Assembly (NCBI GenBank): GCA_038521625.1 | Contig: JBCBKP010000016.1 | Coordinates: 10,152 to 74,151, forward strand | Direction of reading: 5' to 3' | Source: JBCBKP01 sp038521625 | GTDB lineage: Bacteria > Planctomycetota > Phycisphaerae > Phycisphaerales > UBA1924 | DNA length: 64,000 nt | Part shown: positions 42,561 through 50,807 of the stretch, piece after piece | Layout of the letters: every line of letters begins with the position of its first letter | How positions within the stretch are numbered: the first letter of the stretch is position 1 | Program-made: the position numbers and the translations under genes | The notes under the pieces: generated by a model | The model's database searches: none | What the model saw: the letters and a program-made list of their open reading frames with translations, nothing else | Told to the model about the DNA's origin: nothing

Positions 42561-43817
42561 ATGCGCACCTGGCCGATCGTGATCGTCGCGCTTTTCATCT
42601 CGACCGTCCACGCCCAGGTGCCATCGGCGCCCGCGCCGGAGATCACGGTCGAACAGCTCCGCCAGCTCGTCCTCCCGCCGCGCGCCGCCGAGCTCGCGGA
42701 GTGGGCCGAGGCCTGGGCCGAACGCGTCGAGGACGCCGTCGACCGCCAGGTCACCGCGCAGCTCTCCGAGCGACCCGCAGAAGAGATCGAAGAACTCCGC
42801 GGCGAGAAGGCCGCGCTGGTCGAACGCCTCCGGATCGTGCTCGACGCGATCGAGACCAAGGGCGGCGACCAGGCGCTCGTCGATGAGCTGCGGAGCTACA
42901 GCGCCGCGGTCACCGCGACGTCGATCGTCGACCCGACCGCGCTCGACGTCACCGACGTCGGCAGCCTCGAGCGGCTCTACGAGCAGGCCGAGGCCTGGGT
43001 CATCTCGCCGACCGGCGGCGTGGCCGTCGGGCTCAACATCCTCCGCTTCCTCGGCATCCTGATCGCATTCTGGCTCGTCTCGCGCGTGATCGGGCGCGCG
43101 ACCCGGATGGGGCTCAAGAAGTTCAAACGCGCCAGCTCGCTGCTCAAGCAGTTCGTCGTCGGCTCGGTGAAGCGCGTCACCATGCTCATCGGCCTGATCG
43201 TCGCGCTCGACAACCTCGGCGTCGATATCGGCCCGCTCGTCGCCGCGATCGGCGCCGCCGGCCTCGTGATCGGCTTCGCGCTGCAGGGCACGCTCAGCAA
43301 CTTCGCCTCCGGCCTGCTGATCCTCTTCTACAAGCCCTTCGACATCGGCAATGTCGTGACGGTGGGGGGCGTCTCTGGCTCGGTGCAGTCGATGACGCTC
43401 GTCTCGACGCTCGTCAAGACCTTCGACAACCAGCTCATGTACGTGCCCAACAACGAGGTCTGGAACAACGTCATCACCAACGCCACCGGCCAGGACACAC
43501 GCCGCGTTGACCTCGTGATCGGCATCGACTACGCCTCCGACATGGCCAGCGCCGAGCGGATCCTGTCCGAGATCGTCGCCGGCCACCCCAAGGTGCTCCA
43601 GGACCCGGCGCCCGTCATCAAGGTCCATGAGCTCGCCGATTCCTCGGTGAACTTCATCGTCCGGCCCTGGTCGAAGACCAGCGACTACTGGGACGTCTAC
43701 TGGGACGTCACCCGCCAGGCCAAGGAACGCTTCGACGCCGCCGGCATCGGCATCCCGTTCCCGCAGCAGGACGTCCACGTCCCAGGACCCATCGAGGTCG
43801 TCGTCAAGAACGGATAA
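42561..43817 (+). CDS. Mechanosensitive channel MscS-type
   Basis: 418 residues from MRTWPIVIVAL, preceded by GGGAGGATCTCC. Signal peptide (1-19), a helical periplasmic region to about 145 (charged coiled-coil segments), then TM helices near 155-175, 200-222 and the pore-lining TM3 (VAAIGAAGLVIGFALQG-TLSNFASGLLILFYKPF, near 227-262). The pattern PFDIGNVVTVGGVSGSVQ and the YVPNNEVW motif mark the MscS beta domain, and QDTRRVDLVIGIDYASDM the alpha/beta domain. Acts as tension-gated release valve. The long N-terminal region makes it MscK/YnaI-like rather than minimal MscS. Confidence 0.9.
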   Translation: MRTWPIVIVALFISTVHAQVPSAPAPEITVEQLRQLVLPPRAAELAEWAEAWAERVEDAVDRQVTAQLSERPAEEIEELRGEKAALVERLRIVLDAIETKGGDQALVDELRSYSAAVTATSIVDPTALDVTDVGSLERLYEQAEAWVISPTGGVAVGLNILRFLGILIAFWLVSRVIGRATRMGLKKFKRASSLLKQFVVGSVKRVTMLIGLIVALDNLGVDIGPLVAAIGAAGLVIGFALQGTLSNFASGLLILFYKPFDIGNVVTVGGVSGSVQSMTLVSTLVKTFDNQLMYVPNNEVWNNVITNATGQDTRRVDLVIGIDYASDMASAERILSEIVAGHPKVLQDPAPVIKVHELADSSVNFIVRPWSKTSDYWDVYWDVTRQAKERFDAAGIGIPFPQQDVHVPGPIEVVVKNG

Positions 43818-43826
43818 GCGGGCCCG

Positions 43827-44987
43827 TCACCACGCCACCGACACGCGCTCCCAAGCCCCCCGGCTCGCCGCGGGCGTCCCGTCCACACCGCCCGAAGCGA
43901 ACCACAGACGCTCCGCCCCCGGCTCGCACACCGCCGAGTAGATCGTCCGCAGATGCCGCGGCGTCCGCATCTCCACGCCGTCCTCGCCGAGCAACTCGAT
44001 CAGATCGTCCGGCCCGTGCTCCGGCGCGTGCTCATCGACCATCCGCCGCAGCACGCACGCCCGTCTGACCGTCGACTCCGGCCGGCTCTTCGCCTCTCGT
44101 GCCGCGTCGACCACCTTCCGCTGGCTGTGGTTCGTCGCCACAAGCGGCCGATTCGGATCGAACCCGAACCGCTCGTGGCCAGACTTGGAGCACTCGAACA
44201 CCGCCCCCTCGCCGGTCTTCCCGTCCACCGCGACCGCGATCACGCCACGGTCGCGACCCGTCCGCTCGATGAACCGCTCGAGGTCGTCCAGAGAGGCGCA
44301 CAGCTCCAGCGCCTCCCGGGCCCAGAACAGCCAGCTGATGATCGTCCGATCCCGCGGCGGGTCGTCCACCGCCAGCAGCGTGTGCAGGTGCAGCCAGAGC
44401 CTCTCCGCGTTGATCCCGGTATCGATGTCGATGTCGCCGCGGATCCCGACCGCCAGCGTCGGGATCCGGTTCGGCGTCTCGTGCACCACCGCCGCCGTCC
44501 CGCGCATCAGCGTCGCGTACAGCCAGTCGCAGTTCCGCGCCACCCAGGGATTCGCACCGCCGCTCGGCCTCGCCATCACCGCCGAGCACATCGGTCCGGC
44601 CCCCGGGCCATCCGCGGGGCCTCCGGGCGCCCCGGCCGCGAGCTCGTCGTCCACGATCGGCGAACTCGCGACCACCGACGCGTCCACCGCCGCGGACCTG
44701 GTCGCCCGCGCGATGTCGGCGTACAGAAACTCCGCGGCCTGCGTCACCGGCACGCCCGCGCCGACCGCCATGCCGTCGATCTCCTCTTGAAAGTTCGCCG
44801 GCAGCCCCTCGAGCCAGCGGCTTGCCTGGAGGGTCATGTCGGATCGTTCGACCCGGTTGGTCGCCATCATCGCCGCGATGTACGCCTCGTGGAAGGCCGT
44901 CTCGAACAGCTCGGGCAGCGCCCGCCCGTGCGCCAGCCCCGATTCCCCCGCGGGCCCCGGGACGCGATAGAACGGCAGCGGGGTCAC
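43827..44987 (-). CDS. C45-like Ntn hydrolase (acyl-transferase family), coupled to asparaginase
   Basis: 386 residues from GTG overlapping the asparaginase stop. The likely nucleophile is Cys134 in GPMCSAVMARPS, followed by WVARNCDWLYATL (151-155), the (G/R)N.DW motif of the C45/acyl-CoA:6-APA acyltransferase Ntn fold, and PNRIPTLAVGIRGD. An N-terminal part with FETAFHEAYIAAMMATNR and EEIDGMAVGAGVP resembles the propeptide or helical cap. Autocleavage would expose Cys134. The substrate is unknown; amide hydrolysis fits the neighbouring asparaginase. Confidence 0.7.
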   Translation of the reverse strand: MTPLPFYRVPGPAGESGLAHGRALPELFETAFHEAYIAAMMATNRVERSDMTLQASRWLEGLPANFQEEIDGMAVGAGVPVTQAAEFLYADIARATRSAAVDASVVASSPIVDDELAAGAPGGPADGPGAGPMCSAVMARPSGGANPWVARNCDWLYATLMRGTAAVVHETPNRIPTLAVGIRGDIDIDTGINAERLWLHLHTLLAVDDPPRDRTIISWLFWAREALELCASLDDLERFIERTGRDRGVIAVAVDGKTGEGAVFECSKSGHERFGFDPNRPLVATNHSQRKVVDAAREAKSRPESTVRRACVLRRMVDEHAPEHGPDDLIELLGEDGVEMRTPRHLRTIYSAVCEPGAERLWFASGGVDGTPAASRGAWERVSVAW

Positions 44988-45517
44988 GCCGGGGCGCGCA
45001 CGAACGTCCCGTGCTCCCGGTCCTTCACCACGCCCGGGAAACGCAGCGCCCGCCCGTGGGCGACGACATAGACCCCCGGCTCCAGCGCGCACGTCGCGAA
45101 GATCGCCTCGTTCAGGTTCTGCAGCGCGTCCGATCGCTTCATCTCGAACGGCCGCATCGCCCCCGTCAGGATCACCGGGACGGTGGGGGTTTCCAGCGCC
45201 GCGTGCAGCAGCTCGCCGGTCTCCGCCAGCGTGTCGGTGCCGTGCAGGATCACCACGCCGTCGGTGTCGCCGTCGCCGTCGATGTCCCCGTTGCCCATCA
45301 CGATCTTCGTGATGTCCACGATCCGCCCGCGGTCGGCGTCGGTCAGCTCCAGGCTGTCCTTCTGCATCAACTGGACCGGGTTGATCGTGACCTCTTCCAG
45401 ACGCAGCCGCGCGAGCATGCGCTGGACGATCGAGTGCGTGTTGCGCAGCTCGCCCGACCGCTCGTCGTAGGTCTTCTCGATCGTCCCGCCGGTCGAGATC
45501 AGCGTCACGTGCCGCAT
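44984..45517 (-). CDS. Short asparaginase-domain protein
   Basis: 177 residues from MRHVTLISTGGTIEK. Only the N-terminal (catalytic) domain of L-asparaginase is present, half the usual 330 residues. Catalytic threonines are Thr12 (GGTIEKTY) and the HGTDT loop (92-96, Thr94, Asp95), followed by VPVILTGAMRP. The Lys of the T-Y-T-D-K set is in AMRPFEMKRSDA. An inserted acidic loop, NGDIDGDGDTDG (76-87), sits just before HGTDT and resembles a calcium-binding loop. Compact asparaginases of this length are known. It is translationally coupled to the C45-like gene. Confidence 0.85.
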   Translation of the reverse strand: MRHVTLISTGGTIEKTYDERSGELRNTHSIVQRMLARLRLEEVTINPVQLMQKDSLELTDADRGRIVDITKIVMGNGDIDGDGDTDGVVILHGTDTLAETGELLHAALETPTVPVILTGAMRPFEMKRSDALQNLNEAIFATCALEPGVYVVAHGRALRFPGVVKDREHGTFVRAPA

Positions 45518-45588
45518 GGCCCGATGATACGTCCGCGGCCGCACGACGAGCCCGTCACGTCACCGAGCCGCGGCGCCGCTCGCCGCCT

Positions 45589-45609
45589 CCCTCTCCCTCC
45601 GGGAGAGGG
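45589..45609. repeat. CCCTCTCCC/GGGAGAGGG dispersed hairpin
   Basis: Perfect 9-bp stem, 3-nt loop TCC, then CCGGGGCGAGGGCG. Related copies occur at about 54811..54845 (stem CTCCC/GGGAG, then CCGGGGTGAGGGC) and about 47222..47259 (CTCCGGGTGAGGGCC). The repeat is of the kind seen between genes in many GC-rich genomes. Confidence 0.6.
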
Positions 45610-45645
45610 CCGGGGCGAGGGCGCCTCCTCCTACCGCCTCTTCAC

Positions 45646-45708
45646 CCGATCCCCGATCCCCGATCCCCGATCCCTGATGCCTGATGCCTGATGCCTGATG
45701 CCTGATGC
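45646..45708. repeat. Heptamer tandem array, nine units
   Basis: Four CCGATCC units followed by five CTGATGC units, all in exact 7-bp register. On the minus strand they read GGATCGG and GCATCAG. It lies just beyond the stop of the minus-strand nitroreductase. Similar heptamer arrays occur at 53288..53329 and 51530..51557. Confidence 0.9.
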
Positions 45709-45723
45709 CCATTCGCCGCGCGA

Positions 45724-45790
45724 CGACCGCGCCGCGGGTCGTCCCGCCCGCAAGCGGTCGCGACCTCGCCGGCGGAGGCCGGCGACTCAG
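45724..45790. repeat. Dispersed palindromic element, copy I
   Basis: Opens with CGACCGCGCCGCGGG, contains CCCGCAAGCGGTCGC, and ends with one stem-loop: TCGCCGGC (45766-45773), GGAG, GCCGGCGA (45778-45785), then CTCAG. CGACCGC (45724-45730) pairs with GCGGTCG (45754-45760). The final CTCAG contains the complement of the nitroreductase stop codon. Copy II is at 47374..47472. Confidence 0.85.
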
Positions 45791-46389
45791 AAACGGTTCC
45801 GAATCACGACCTCATCCAGCCCCAGCTGCCCCGGCTTCGGCCACGCGTCCTTGATCCCCTTGCCGACCGCCACCAGCGGGCCCATGCAGTGGTCCTTCGG
45901 CAGCTTCACCAGCTCGGCGACCTTCTCGTGGTCGAACCCGATCATCGGGCAGCTCTCGTACCCCATCGCTTTCGCCGCGACCATGATCGTCTGCATCGCC
46001 ATCCCGATCGACCGCTGCGCCTCGTCCCGCTGCAGCTGCGGCTTGCCCTCGTGGAACGGCCCCATCCAGTTCACCAGCAGCTCCGCCACGTCCTTCGGCG
46101 CGTTCGCCCAGTACCGCTGCGGCTCCTTGTTCCAAGCGTCCACGTCGGCGGTCATCAGGATCAGCAGCGAGGCGTCGGTCATCTGCGCCTGGTCGTTGCC
46201 GTGCTCGCGGACCTGTCTGCGCAGATCCGGATCCTCGATCAACACGAAACGCCAGTGCTGGATGTTGAACGAGGTCGGCGCCTGGATCGCCGCCTCGAAG
46301 AGCTTGTCGATCTCCTCCGGCGTCATCTTATGGTCCGGGTCGAAGTGCTTGACCGAGCGGCGGCCGTAGATCGCGTCGAACGTGTCCAT
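45787..46389 (-). CDS. Nitroreductase-family protein
   Basis: 200 residues. FMN-binding nitroreductase fold: TFDAIYGRRSVKHFDPDHKM (residues 3-22, the RRSVR-like flavin phosphate motif), AAIQAPTSFNIQHWRFVLIED (33-53), LLILMTADVDAW, MAMQTIMVAAKAMGYESCPMIGF and VAVGKGIKDA. It would use NAD(P)H and FMN to reduce nitro groups, quinones or flavins; the target is unknown. The stop codon lies inside the tail of the dispersed palindromic element. Confidence 0.9.
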   Translation of the reverse strand: MDTFDAIYGRRSVKHFDPDHKMTPEEIDKLFEAAIQAPTSFNIQHWRFVLIEDPDLRRQVREHGNDQAQMTDASLLILMTADVDAWNKEPQRYWANAPKDVAELLVNWMGPFHEGKPQLQRDEAQRSIGMAMQTIMVAAKAMGYESCPMIGFDHEKVAELVKLPKDHCMGPLVAVGKGIKDAWPKPGQLGLDEVVIRNRF

Positions 46390-46418
46390 CGTGCGGTCCT
46401 CCCTTGGGATGACCGAGG

Positions 46419-47087
46419 TTACACGACGCCCGCCTCGAAGCTCTCTTCCGGCTCCGGGTGGGCCCCGTACCGCTGCCGCTGGGCCGGCTCGGAGGGGTCA
46501 CGCGTCTCCCGCGCCGAGCCGAACTCGCCCACGTGCGCCGTCTGCCCCGAGAGCTCCGCCAGTGTCATCGTCGCCGTGCGCATCCGCGCGACCATCGCGC
46601 GCCGGTTGTCGCCGTCGGCCGCGATCGTCGCCAGCCCCGAGAGGTGCCGCATCGATCGCTCGAGCTTCGGGCTGATCCGCATCAGCCGCGGCTCCTGCCG
46701 CAGCGCATCGCCCGCGTGCACGCCCAGGTTCACCAGCAGCTCGTGCGTGAACGCCGGCAGCGGGTCCGCCGCGCTGACCTCTTCCAGCAGCGCGATCAGC
46801 TCGTCGACGTGGAACTCGCGCCGCCCGCCCTGCCAGACCCACACCGCGTGGTCGAGGTCGCCCAGCATCCGACCCGCCAGCCGCTCGACGCGCTCCTGCA
46901 CCCGCCGCCGGCTCAGCAGCCAATCCACCGCCGTGATCGCGGCGCCGACGCCGATGAGCTGCACGCCGAGCACACCGAGCAGCAGCAGCGCGGTCTGGCC
47001 CGAGCTCTCGCTCGCCAGCGCTGACACCGCGACCAGGGCGCAGCCGACACCCGCGAGCGTGGAGATGACGATGATCCGGGCGTGCAC
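46419..47087 (-). CDS. Two-helix membrane protein of unknown function
   Basis: 222 residues from GTG 47087 (MHARIIVISTLAG). Two transmembrane helices at about 4-25 and 32-57, then a helical cytoplasmic domain (RRRVQERVERLAGRMLGDLDHAVWV, FHVDELIALLEEVSAADPL, FTHELLVNLGVHAGDAL, ERSMRHLSGLATIAADGDN). The tail is low-complexity. No family recognised. It lies between the nitroreductase and a repeat region. Confidence 0.55.
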   Translation of the reverse strand: MHARIIVISTLAGVGCALVAVSALASESSGQTALLLLGVLGVQLIGVGAAITAVDWLLSRRRVQERVERLAGRMLGDLDHAVWVWQGGRREFHVDELIALLEEVSAADPLPAFTHELLVNLGVHAGDALRQEPRLMRISPKLERSMRHLSGLATIAADGDNRRAMVARMRTATMTLAELSGQTAHVGEFGSARETRDPSEPAQRQRYGAHPEPEESFEAGVV

Positions 47088-47291
47088 GGCTGCAGGGTAC
47101 CCCCGGCCGCCGAACGGGCCCGGGTCCGGCGCTCCGATCGCCCCCGTGTGCCCCAGAGCCCACACGAAAGGCTCCGAACACGCGCACGGCTCGCGCATCA
47201 GGTCTCAGGCCGCGCGCTCCGCCTTCCTCTTCCTCCGGGTGAGGGCCGGTGTGAGGGCGAACGTGCAACCGATCAGCGCAGCACAAAACGA

Positions 47292-47313
47292 GCCCCCGTC
47301 GTGAGACGGGGGC
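47292..47313 (-). terminator. Probable terminator of the GlcG-like gene
   Basis: GCCCCCGTC and GACGGGGGC form a perfect 9-bp stem with a 4-nt loop. On the minus strand the stem is followed by TCGTTTTGTG. It lies 165 bp past the GlcG-like stop, after the palindromic element. Confidence 0.6.
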
Positions 47314-47373
47314 CACCCTTTGCCCATCGCCTGCTGCCCGCTGCCTATCCCGCCGAAGCGCCAGCTTCGGCAC

Positions 47374-47472
47374 CGACCGCGCCGCGGGGGACCCACCCGC
47401 AAGCGGTCGCCATCTCGCGACCGGACGGTCGCGACTCAGACCATCTCGCCGCCGGACGGCGGCGACTCAGAC
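47374..47472. repeat. Dispersed palindromic element, copy II, with two covarying stem-loops
   Basis: Shares CGACCGCGCCGCGGG and CCCGCAAGCGGTCGC with copy I. Then two 31-bp units in tandem (47411-47441, 47442-47472), each CATC-stem-GGAC-stem-CTCAGAC. The stems are TCGCGACC/GGTCGCGA and TCGCCGCC/GGCGGCGA. They differ at two base pairs, and both changes are matched on the other arm. Lies 5-100 bp past the stop of the GlcG-like gene (minus strand). Confidence 0.85.
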
Positions 47473-47477
47473 AAGCC

Positions 47478-47891
47478 TCAGCCCGCCGCTTCTGCCCCAG
47501 CTTCGGCAACCGCATGGTCGTTCTCGACGCTCGAGCCCGACACCCCGATCGCGCCGATCACCGCGCCGCCGCTCTTGATCGGCACCCCGCCGGGGAACGT
47601 GATCAGCCCGTCGTTCGAGTGCTCGATCCCGTACAGCGGCCCGCCCGGCTGGCTGAGCTTGCCGATCTCGCCGGTCGGCATGTCGAAGAACCGCGCGGTC
47701 CTGGCCTTCTTGATCGAGATGTCGATCGAGCCGAGCCACGCCCCGTCCATGCGGCAGAACGCCTTGAGGTTCCCCCCGGCGTCGACGACGGCGATGTCCA
47801 TCTTGGTGTCGATCGCGAGGGCCTTGATGACGGCCTGCTCGACGATCTTCTGGGCTTGTTCGAGACTGATGTCGTGTGTGGTCAGGGGCAT
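47478..47891 (-). CDS. GlcG/HbpS-family protein (heme-binding type)
   Basis: 137 residues. MDIAVVDAGGNLKAFCRMDGAWLGSIDISIKKARTARFF (residues about 31-69) and FPGGVPIKSGGAVIGAIGVSG (99-119) are the hallmarks of the GlcG/HbpS fold, also used by redox-sensing heme-binding proteins and diol dehydratase-associated proteins. Function here unknown; no glycolate oxidase or two-component genes adjoin. The gene's downstream side carries the covarying repeat element. Confidence 0.88.
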   Translation of the reverse strand: MPLTTHDISLEQAQKIVEQAVIKALAIDTKMDIAVVDAGGNLKAFCRMDGAWLGSIDISIKKARTARFFDMPTGEIGKLSQPGGPLYGIEHSNDGLITFPGGVPIKSGGAVIGAIGVSGSSVENDHAVAEAGAEAAG

Positions 47892-48129
47892 GGGGTCTCC
47901 TTCGGACTAAGGCTGCTCATGGATCGTCATGCGCTTCGACGAGATCGAATCGTTGCCACTCGTGATGTGCGAGCAATTCGGATTCGGCTTGGTCATGCTC
48001 GTCGTGATAGTGATGCGCGTGCGGAATAGTAATCCGGACGCTACCGGGTCTTGCCGTTGTCGCGCGGCGTGGTCTTCTTTGCCGTCGTCGCTCTCGTCAA
48101 CTTGACCGAAGAATCGAGGAACGACACGC
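47892..48129. other. Intergenic region after icd
   Basis: 238 bp, AT-richer than average. An open minus-strand frame (47907..48146) starts inside icd but its sequence is Arg/Ser-rich with no family features. No repeat or strong hairpin identified. Confidence 0.4.
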
Positions 48130-49413
48130 CTACCCCATGTGCTCAACCACCGCGTCGCCGAACTCCGAGCACTTCAGCAGCTTCGCCCCGTCCATCAGAC
48201 GCTCGAAGTCGTACGTCACCGTCTTGGCCGAGATCGCCCCCCCGATGCCCTTCACAATCAGATCCGCCGCCTCGGTCCAGCCCATGTACCGCAGCATCAT
48301 CTCGCCCGACAGGATCACGCTGCCCGGGTTCACCTTGTCCTGCCCCGCGTACTTCGGCGCCGTCCCGTGCGTCGCCTCGAAGATCGCGTTGCCGGTCTCG
48401 TAGTTGATGTTCGCGCCCGGCGCGATCCCGATTCCGCCCACGCACGCCGCCAGCGCATCGCTGATGTAGTCGCCGTTCAGGTTCATCGTCGCGACGACAT
48501 CGTACTCCGCCGGACGCGTCAGGATCTGCTGCAGGAACGCGTCCGCGATCACGTCCTTGATGATGATCTTCGACGGGTCCACACGCGCCTTGCCCTCGTT
48601 GCTCGGCCGGTGCGTCACCGCCGGCGCGCCCGCCGGCCGGTCCAGCACGTGCCACGGCCCGCCGTCCAGCGGCTTCGCCCCGAAGTGCTCCGCCGCGACC
48701 TCGTAGCCCCACTTCATGAAGGCACCCTCGGTGAACTTCATGATGTTGCCCTTGTGCACCAAGGTCACCGACGTCCGCCCGTTGTCGATCGCGTACTTGA
48801 TCGCCGCCTTGACGATCCGCTCCGTGCCTTCCTGCGAGACCGGCTTGATGCCGATGCCCGCGGTCTCCGGGAACCGGATCTTCTTGAACCGATCCGGGAA
48901 CGCCTCCGCGAACAGACGGCTGAACTTCTCGTTGTCGTCCGTGCCCGCCTCGAACTCGATGCCCGCGTAGATGTCCTCCGAGTTCTCACGGAAGATCACC
49001 ATGTCGGTCTTCTCCGGCTCCCGCACCGGGCTCGGCGTGCCATCGAAGTACCGCACCGGGCGCAGGCACGTGTACAGGTCCAGCATCTGACGCAGCGCCA
49101 CGTTCAGCGAGCGGATGCCGCCGCCCGTCGGCGTCGTCAGCGGGCCCTTGATCCCCACCAGGTACTTCTTGAAGTCGTCCAGCGTCGCCTGAGGCAGCCA
49201 GTCACCGGTCGCGTTGAAGGACTTCTCGCCCGCCGCGACCTCGCGCCACTCGATCTTCTTCTCGCCGCCGTACGCCTTCGCCACCGCCGCGTCGAAGACC
49301 CGGACCGACGCCGCCCAGATGTCCGGCCCCGTGCCGTCACCCTCGATGAAGGGGATGATCGGGTCGTTGGGGACGTTCAGGCCCGAGTCGGTCATCGTGA
49401 TGGCGTTGGCCAT
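48130..49413 (-). CDS. icd: Isocitrate dehydrogenase (NADP-type)
   Basis: 427 residues from MANAITMTDSGLNVP, preceded by GAGGAG. Oxidative decarboxylation of isocitrate to 2-oxoglutarate in the TCA cycle. Substrate residues are GIRSLNVALRQMLDLYTCLRPVRYF (the phosphorylatable Ser motif and Arg pair), IFRENSEDIYAGIEFE and TLVHKGNIMKF. The metal Asp and coenzyme region is NLNGDYISDALAACVGGIGIAPGANI, then EATHGTAPKYAGQDKVNPGSVI. E. coli-like NADP signature at the end region. The longer upstream reading frame is not coding. Confidence 0.95.
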   Translation of the reverse strand: MANAITMTDSGLNVPNDPIIPFIEGDGTGPDIWAASVRVFDAAVAKAYGGEKKIEWREVAAGEKSFNATGDWLPQATLDDFKKYLVGIKGPLTTPTGGGIRSLNVALRQMLDLYTCLRPVRYFDGTPSPVREPEKTDMVIFRENSEDIYAGIEFEAGTDDNEKFSRLFAEAFPDRFKKIRFPETAGIGIKPVSQEGTERIVKAAIKYAIDNGRTSVTLVHKGNIMKFTEGAFMKWGYEVAAEHFGAKPLDGGPWHVLDRPAGAPAVTHRPSNEGKARVDPSKIIIKDVIADAFLQQILTRPAEYDVVATMNLNGDYISDALAACVGGIGIAPGANINYETGNAIFEATHGTAPKYAGQDKVNPGSVILSGEMMLRYMGWTEAADLIVKGIGGAISAKTVTYDFERLMDGAKLLKCSEFGDAVVEHMG

Positions 49414-49581
49414 GGTCTGCTCCTCGCTGGGTGAGGCCGGCCCCGGGGCGTGCCCATCTCCCGCCCATTCGGGGCGAGCGGGCCGGCGGTCCGGCCCAGG
49501 ATAGAACGCCCAACCCCCGCCCGGCGTGCGCACGGGATGCCGTTCTCCGGTGCCCGACCCCCGAACGCCGATCGCTGCCCC
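49414..49581. promoter_or_regulatory. Divergent promoter region icd/glycosyltransferase
   Basis: 168 bp between divergent genes. No conserved site recognised. Confidence 0.35.
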
Positions 49582-50796
49582 ATGGCACACGAAAGGATCT
49601 CGTCGCCATTGTGGGTCCAGACCGAGTACCGCTCGCGGTTCGGCCTGCTCGGCTCGATGGCCCAGGAACTGCTCCAGGCCGCCAACGATCGCGGCATCGA
49701 GGCCGCCGCCGCCGGCGGCACCGACGACACCACGCTCGCCGGGCGCGGCACCTTCGTCTTCTTCAACGCCCCGCCGACCGTCCGCGACCTCCCGCCGGGA
49801 CTCCTCGCGCCCGCCGGCCAGCTCCGCGCCGTCCAGTTCTTCGTCGACCACCCGCTCGCGCTGCACGCACCTGTCCTCGACGCGCTCCAGCACGGCGGCC
49901 GCATCGACCGCCTCGCGCTGGTCATGCCCTGCCGCGACGACGCCGAGATCGCCACCAGCCGCTGGCCCGGCCTGAGCGTCGCGCACGCGCCCCACGGCGT
50001 CGCGCGCCACGCGCTCTGCGACGAATCGACCATCACCGAGCACGAGCTCGCCGCACGCCCCGCCGACTGCGTCGTCGCCGGCTGGATCCACTCCCGAGAC
50101 GAGATCCGCCAGCTCGCGTCGATCCTCCCGGGCAGCATGCACAACCCCGCCTTCGAGGTCGCCGCGCGGCTCGTCGAGTCGCCCACCACGCCGTTCTCCA
50201 CCGCCGCCGAGGACATCCTCCCCGGCGTGCTCAGCGCCGACCGCCAACTGCTCGTCGCCTTCTGGCGCGTCGTCACCGCGATCACCGGCCGCGAGCGCCG
50301 CAGCTCCATGGTCGAGGCGCTCCAGGGACGCACCCTCCGCGTCTACGGCCCGCCCGCATGGCAGGAGTTCTGCGAGGGCACCATCGAATACCACGGCGAG
50401 GCGCCCTACGCCCGCATCGCCCGCGTCTTCGGCGAGGGACGCACCGTCCTGGCCTGGGCCCCGACGCAGTTCGCGACCGGGCACAGCGAACGCGTGCTGC
50501 TCGCGATGGCCTCGGGCGCCGTCACGCTCGCCGAAGACAAGCCGAGCTTCAGATCCGAGATCGACCCCGAGGGCCAGGCCGCGCTGACCTTCGACGGCGC
50601 CGACCCGGCGACGATCCGGGCGTCGCTCGAGGTCGCCCTGACCGACCACGAGGAGGCGATCGAGCGAGCTCGCGCCGCCCGCCGCCTCGTCGAATCGCGA
50701 CACCTCTGGGCCCACCGCCTCGACGCCATCCTCGAGGCCGCCTCCGGCGAACGCCGCGGCGGCGACGCCCGGGGCCGGTCGGCGCACGCCGCCTGA
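49582..50796 (+). CDS. GT-B glycosyltransferase-like protein (CgeB/group 1 type)
   Basis: 404 residues from MAHERISSPLW (upstream ATG at 49537 is an alternative). N-terminal half with RSRFGLLGSMAQELLQAANDRGIEAAAAG and GTFVFFNAPPTVRDLPPG. C-terminal half with LRVYGPPAWQEFCEGTIEYHG, PYARIARVFGEGRTVLAWAP and HSERVLLAMASGAVTLAEDKPSF, which is the donor-binding E-motif region of group 1 transferases (E7 loop: xxxERxLxAMAxGxxxlaE). It is the CgeB/YkvP-like class. Sugar and acceptor unknown. 11 bp upstream of coaD. Confidence 0.75.
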   Translation: MAHERISSPLWVQTEYRSRFGLLGSMAQELLQAANDRGIEAAAAGGTDDTTLAGRGTFVFFNAPPTVRDLPPGLLAPAGQLRAVQFFVDHPLALHAPVLDALQHGGRIDRLALVMPCRDDAEIATSRWPGLSVAHAPHGVARHALCDESTITEHELAARPADCVVAGWIHSRDEIRQLASILPGSMHNPAFEVAARLVESPTTPFSTAAEDILPGVLSADRQLLVAFWRVVTAITGRERRSSMVEALQGRTLRVYGPPAWQEFCEGTIEYHGEAPYARIARVFGEGRTVLAWAPTQFATGHSERVLLAMASGAVTLAEDKPSFRSEIDPEGQAALTFDGADPATIRASLEVALTDHEEAIERARAARRLVESRHLWAHRLDAILEAASGERRGGDARGRSAHAA

Positions 50797-50807
50797 TACC
50801 ATCGGGC

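Larger units (their letters stand above)
45518..45786. other. Repeat-rich intergenic region
   Basis: 269 bp. It contains a CCCTCTCCC hairpin (45589..45609), nine heptamers (45646..45708) and a palindromic element (45724..45790). No gene supported. Confidence 0.6.
47088..47477. other. Repeat- and hairpin-rich intergenic region
   Basis: 390 bp. It holds a CTCCGGGTGAGGGCC repeat near 47230, a terminator-like hairpin (47292..47313), a GCCGAAGC/GCTTCGGC hairpin (47352..47371) and palindromic element copy II (47374..47472). No gene supported. Confidence 0.6.

Noticed and set aside
47907..48146. 79-residue minus-strand frame after icd
   Set aside because: It starts inside icd, is Ser/Thr/Arg-rich, lacks a ribosome binding site and family features.
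49414..50802. Long minus-strand open frame continuing upstream of icd to 50802
   Set aside because: It is the antisense of the glycosyltransferase gene, Gly/Ala/Arg-rich, and icd has its own ATG with GAGGAG at 49413.
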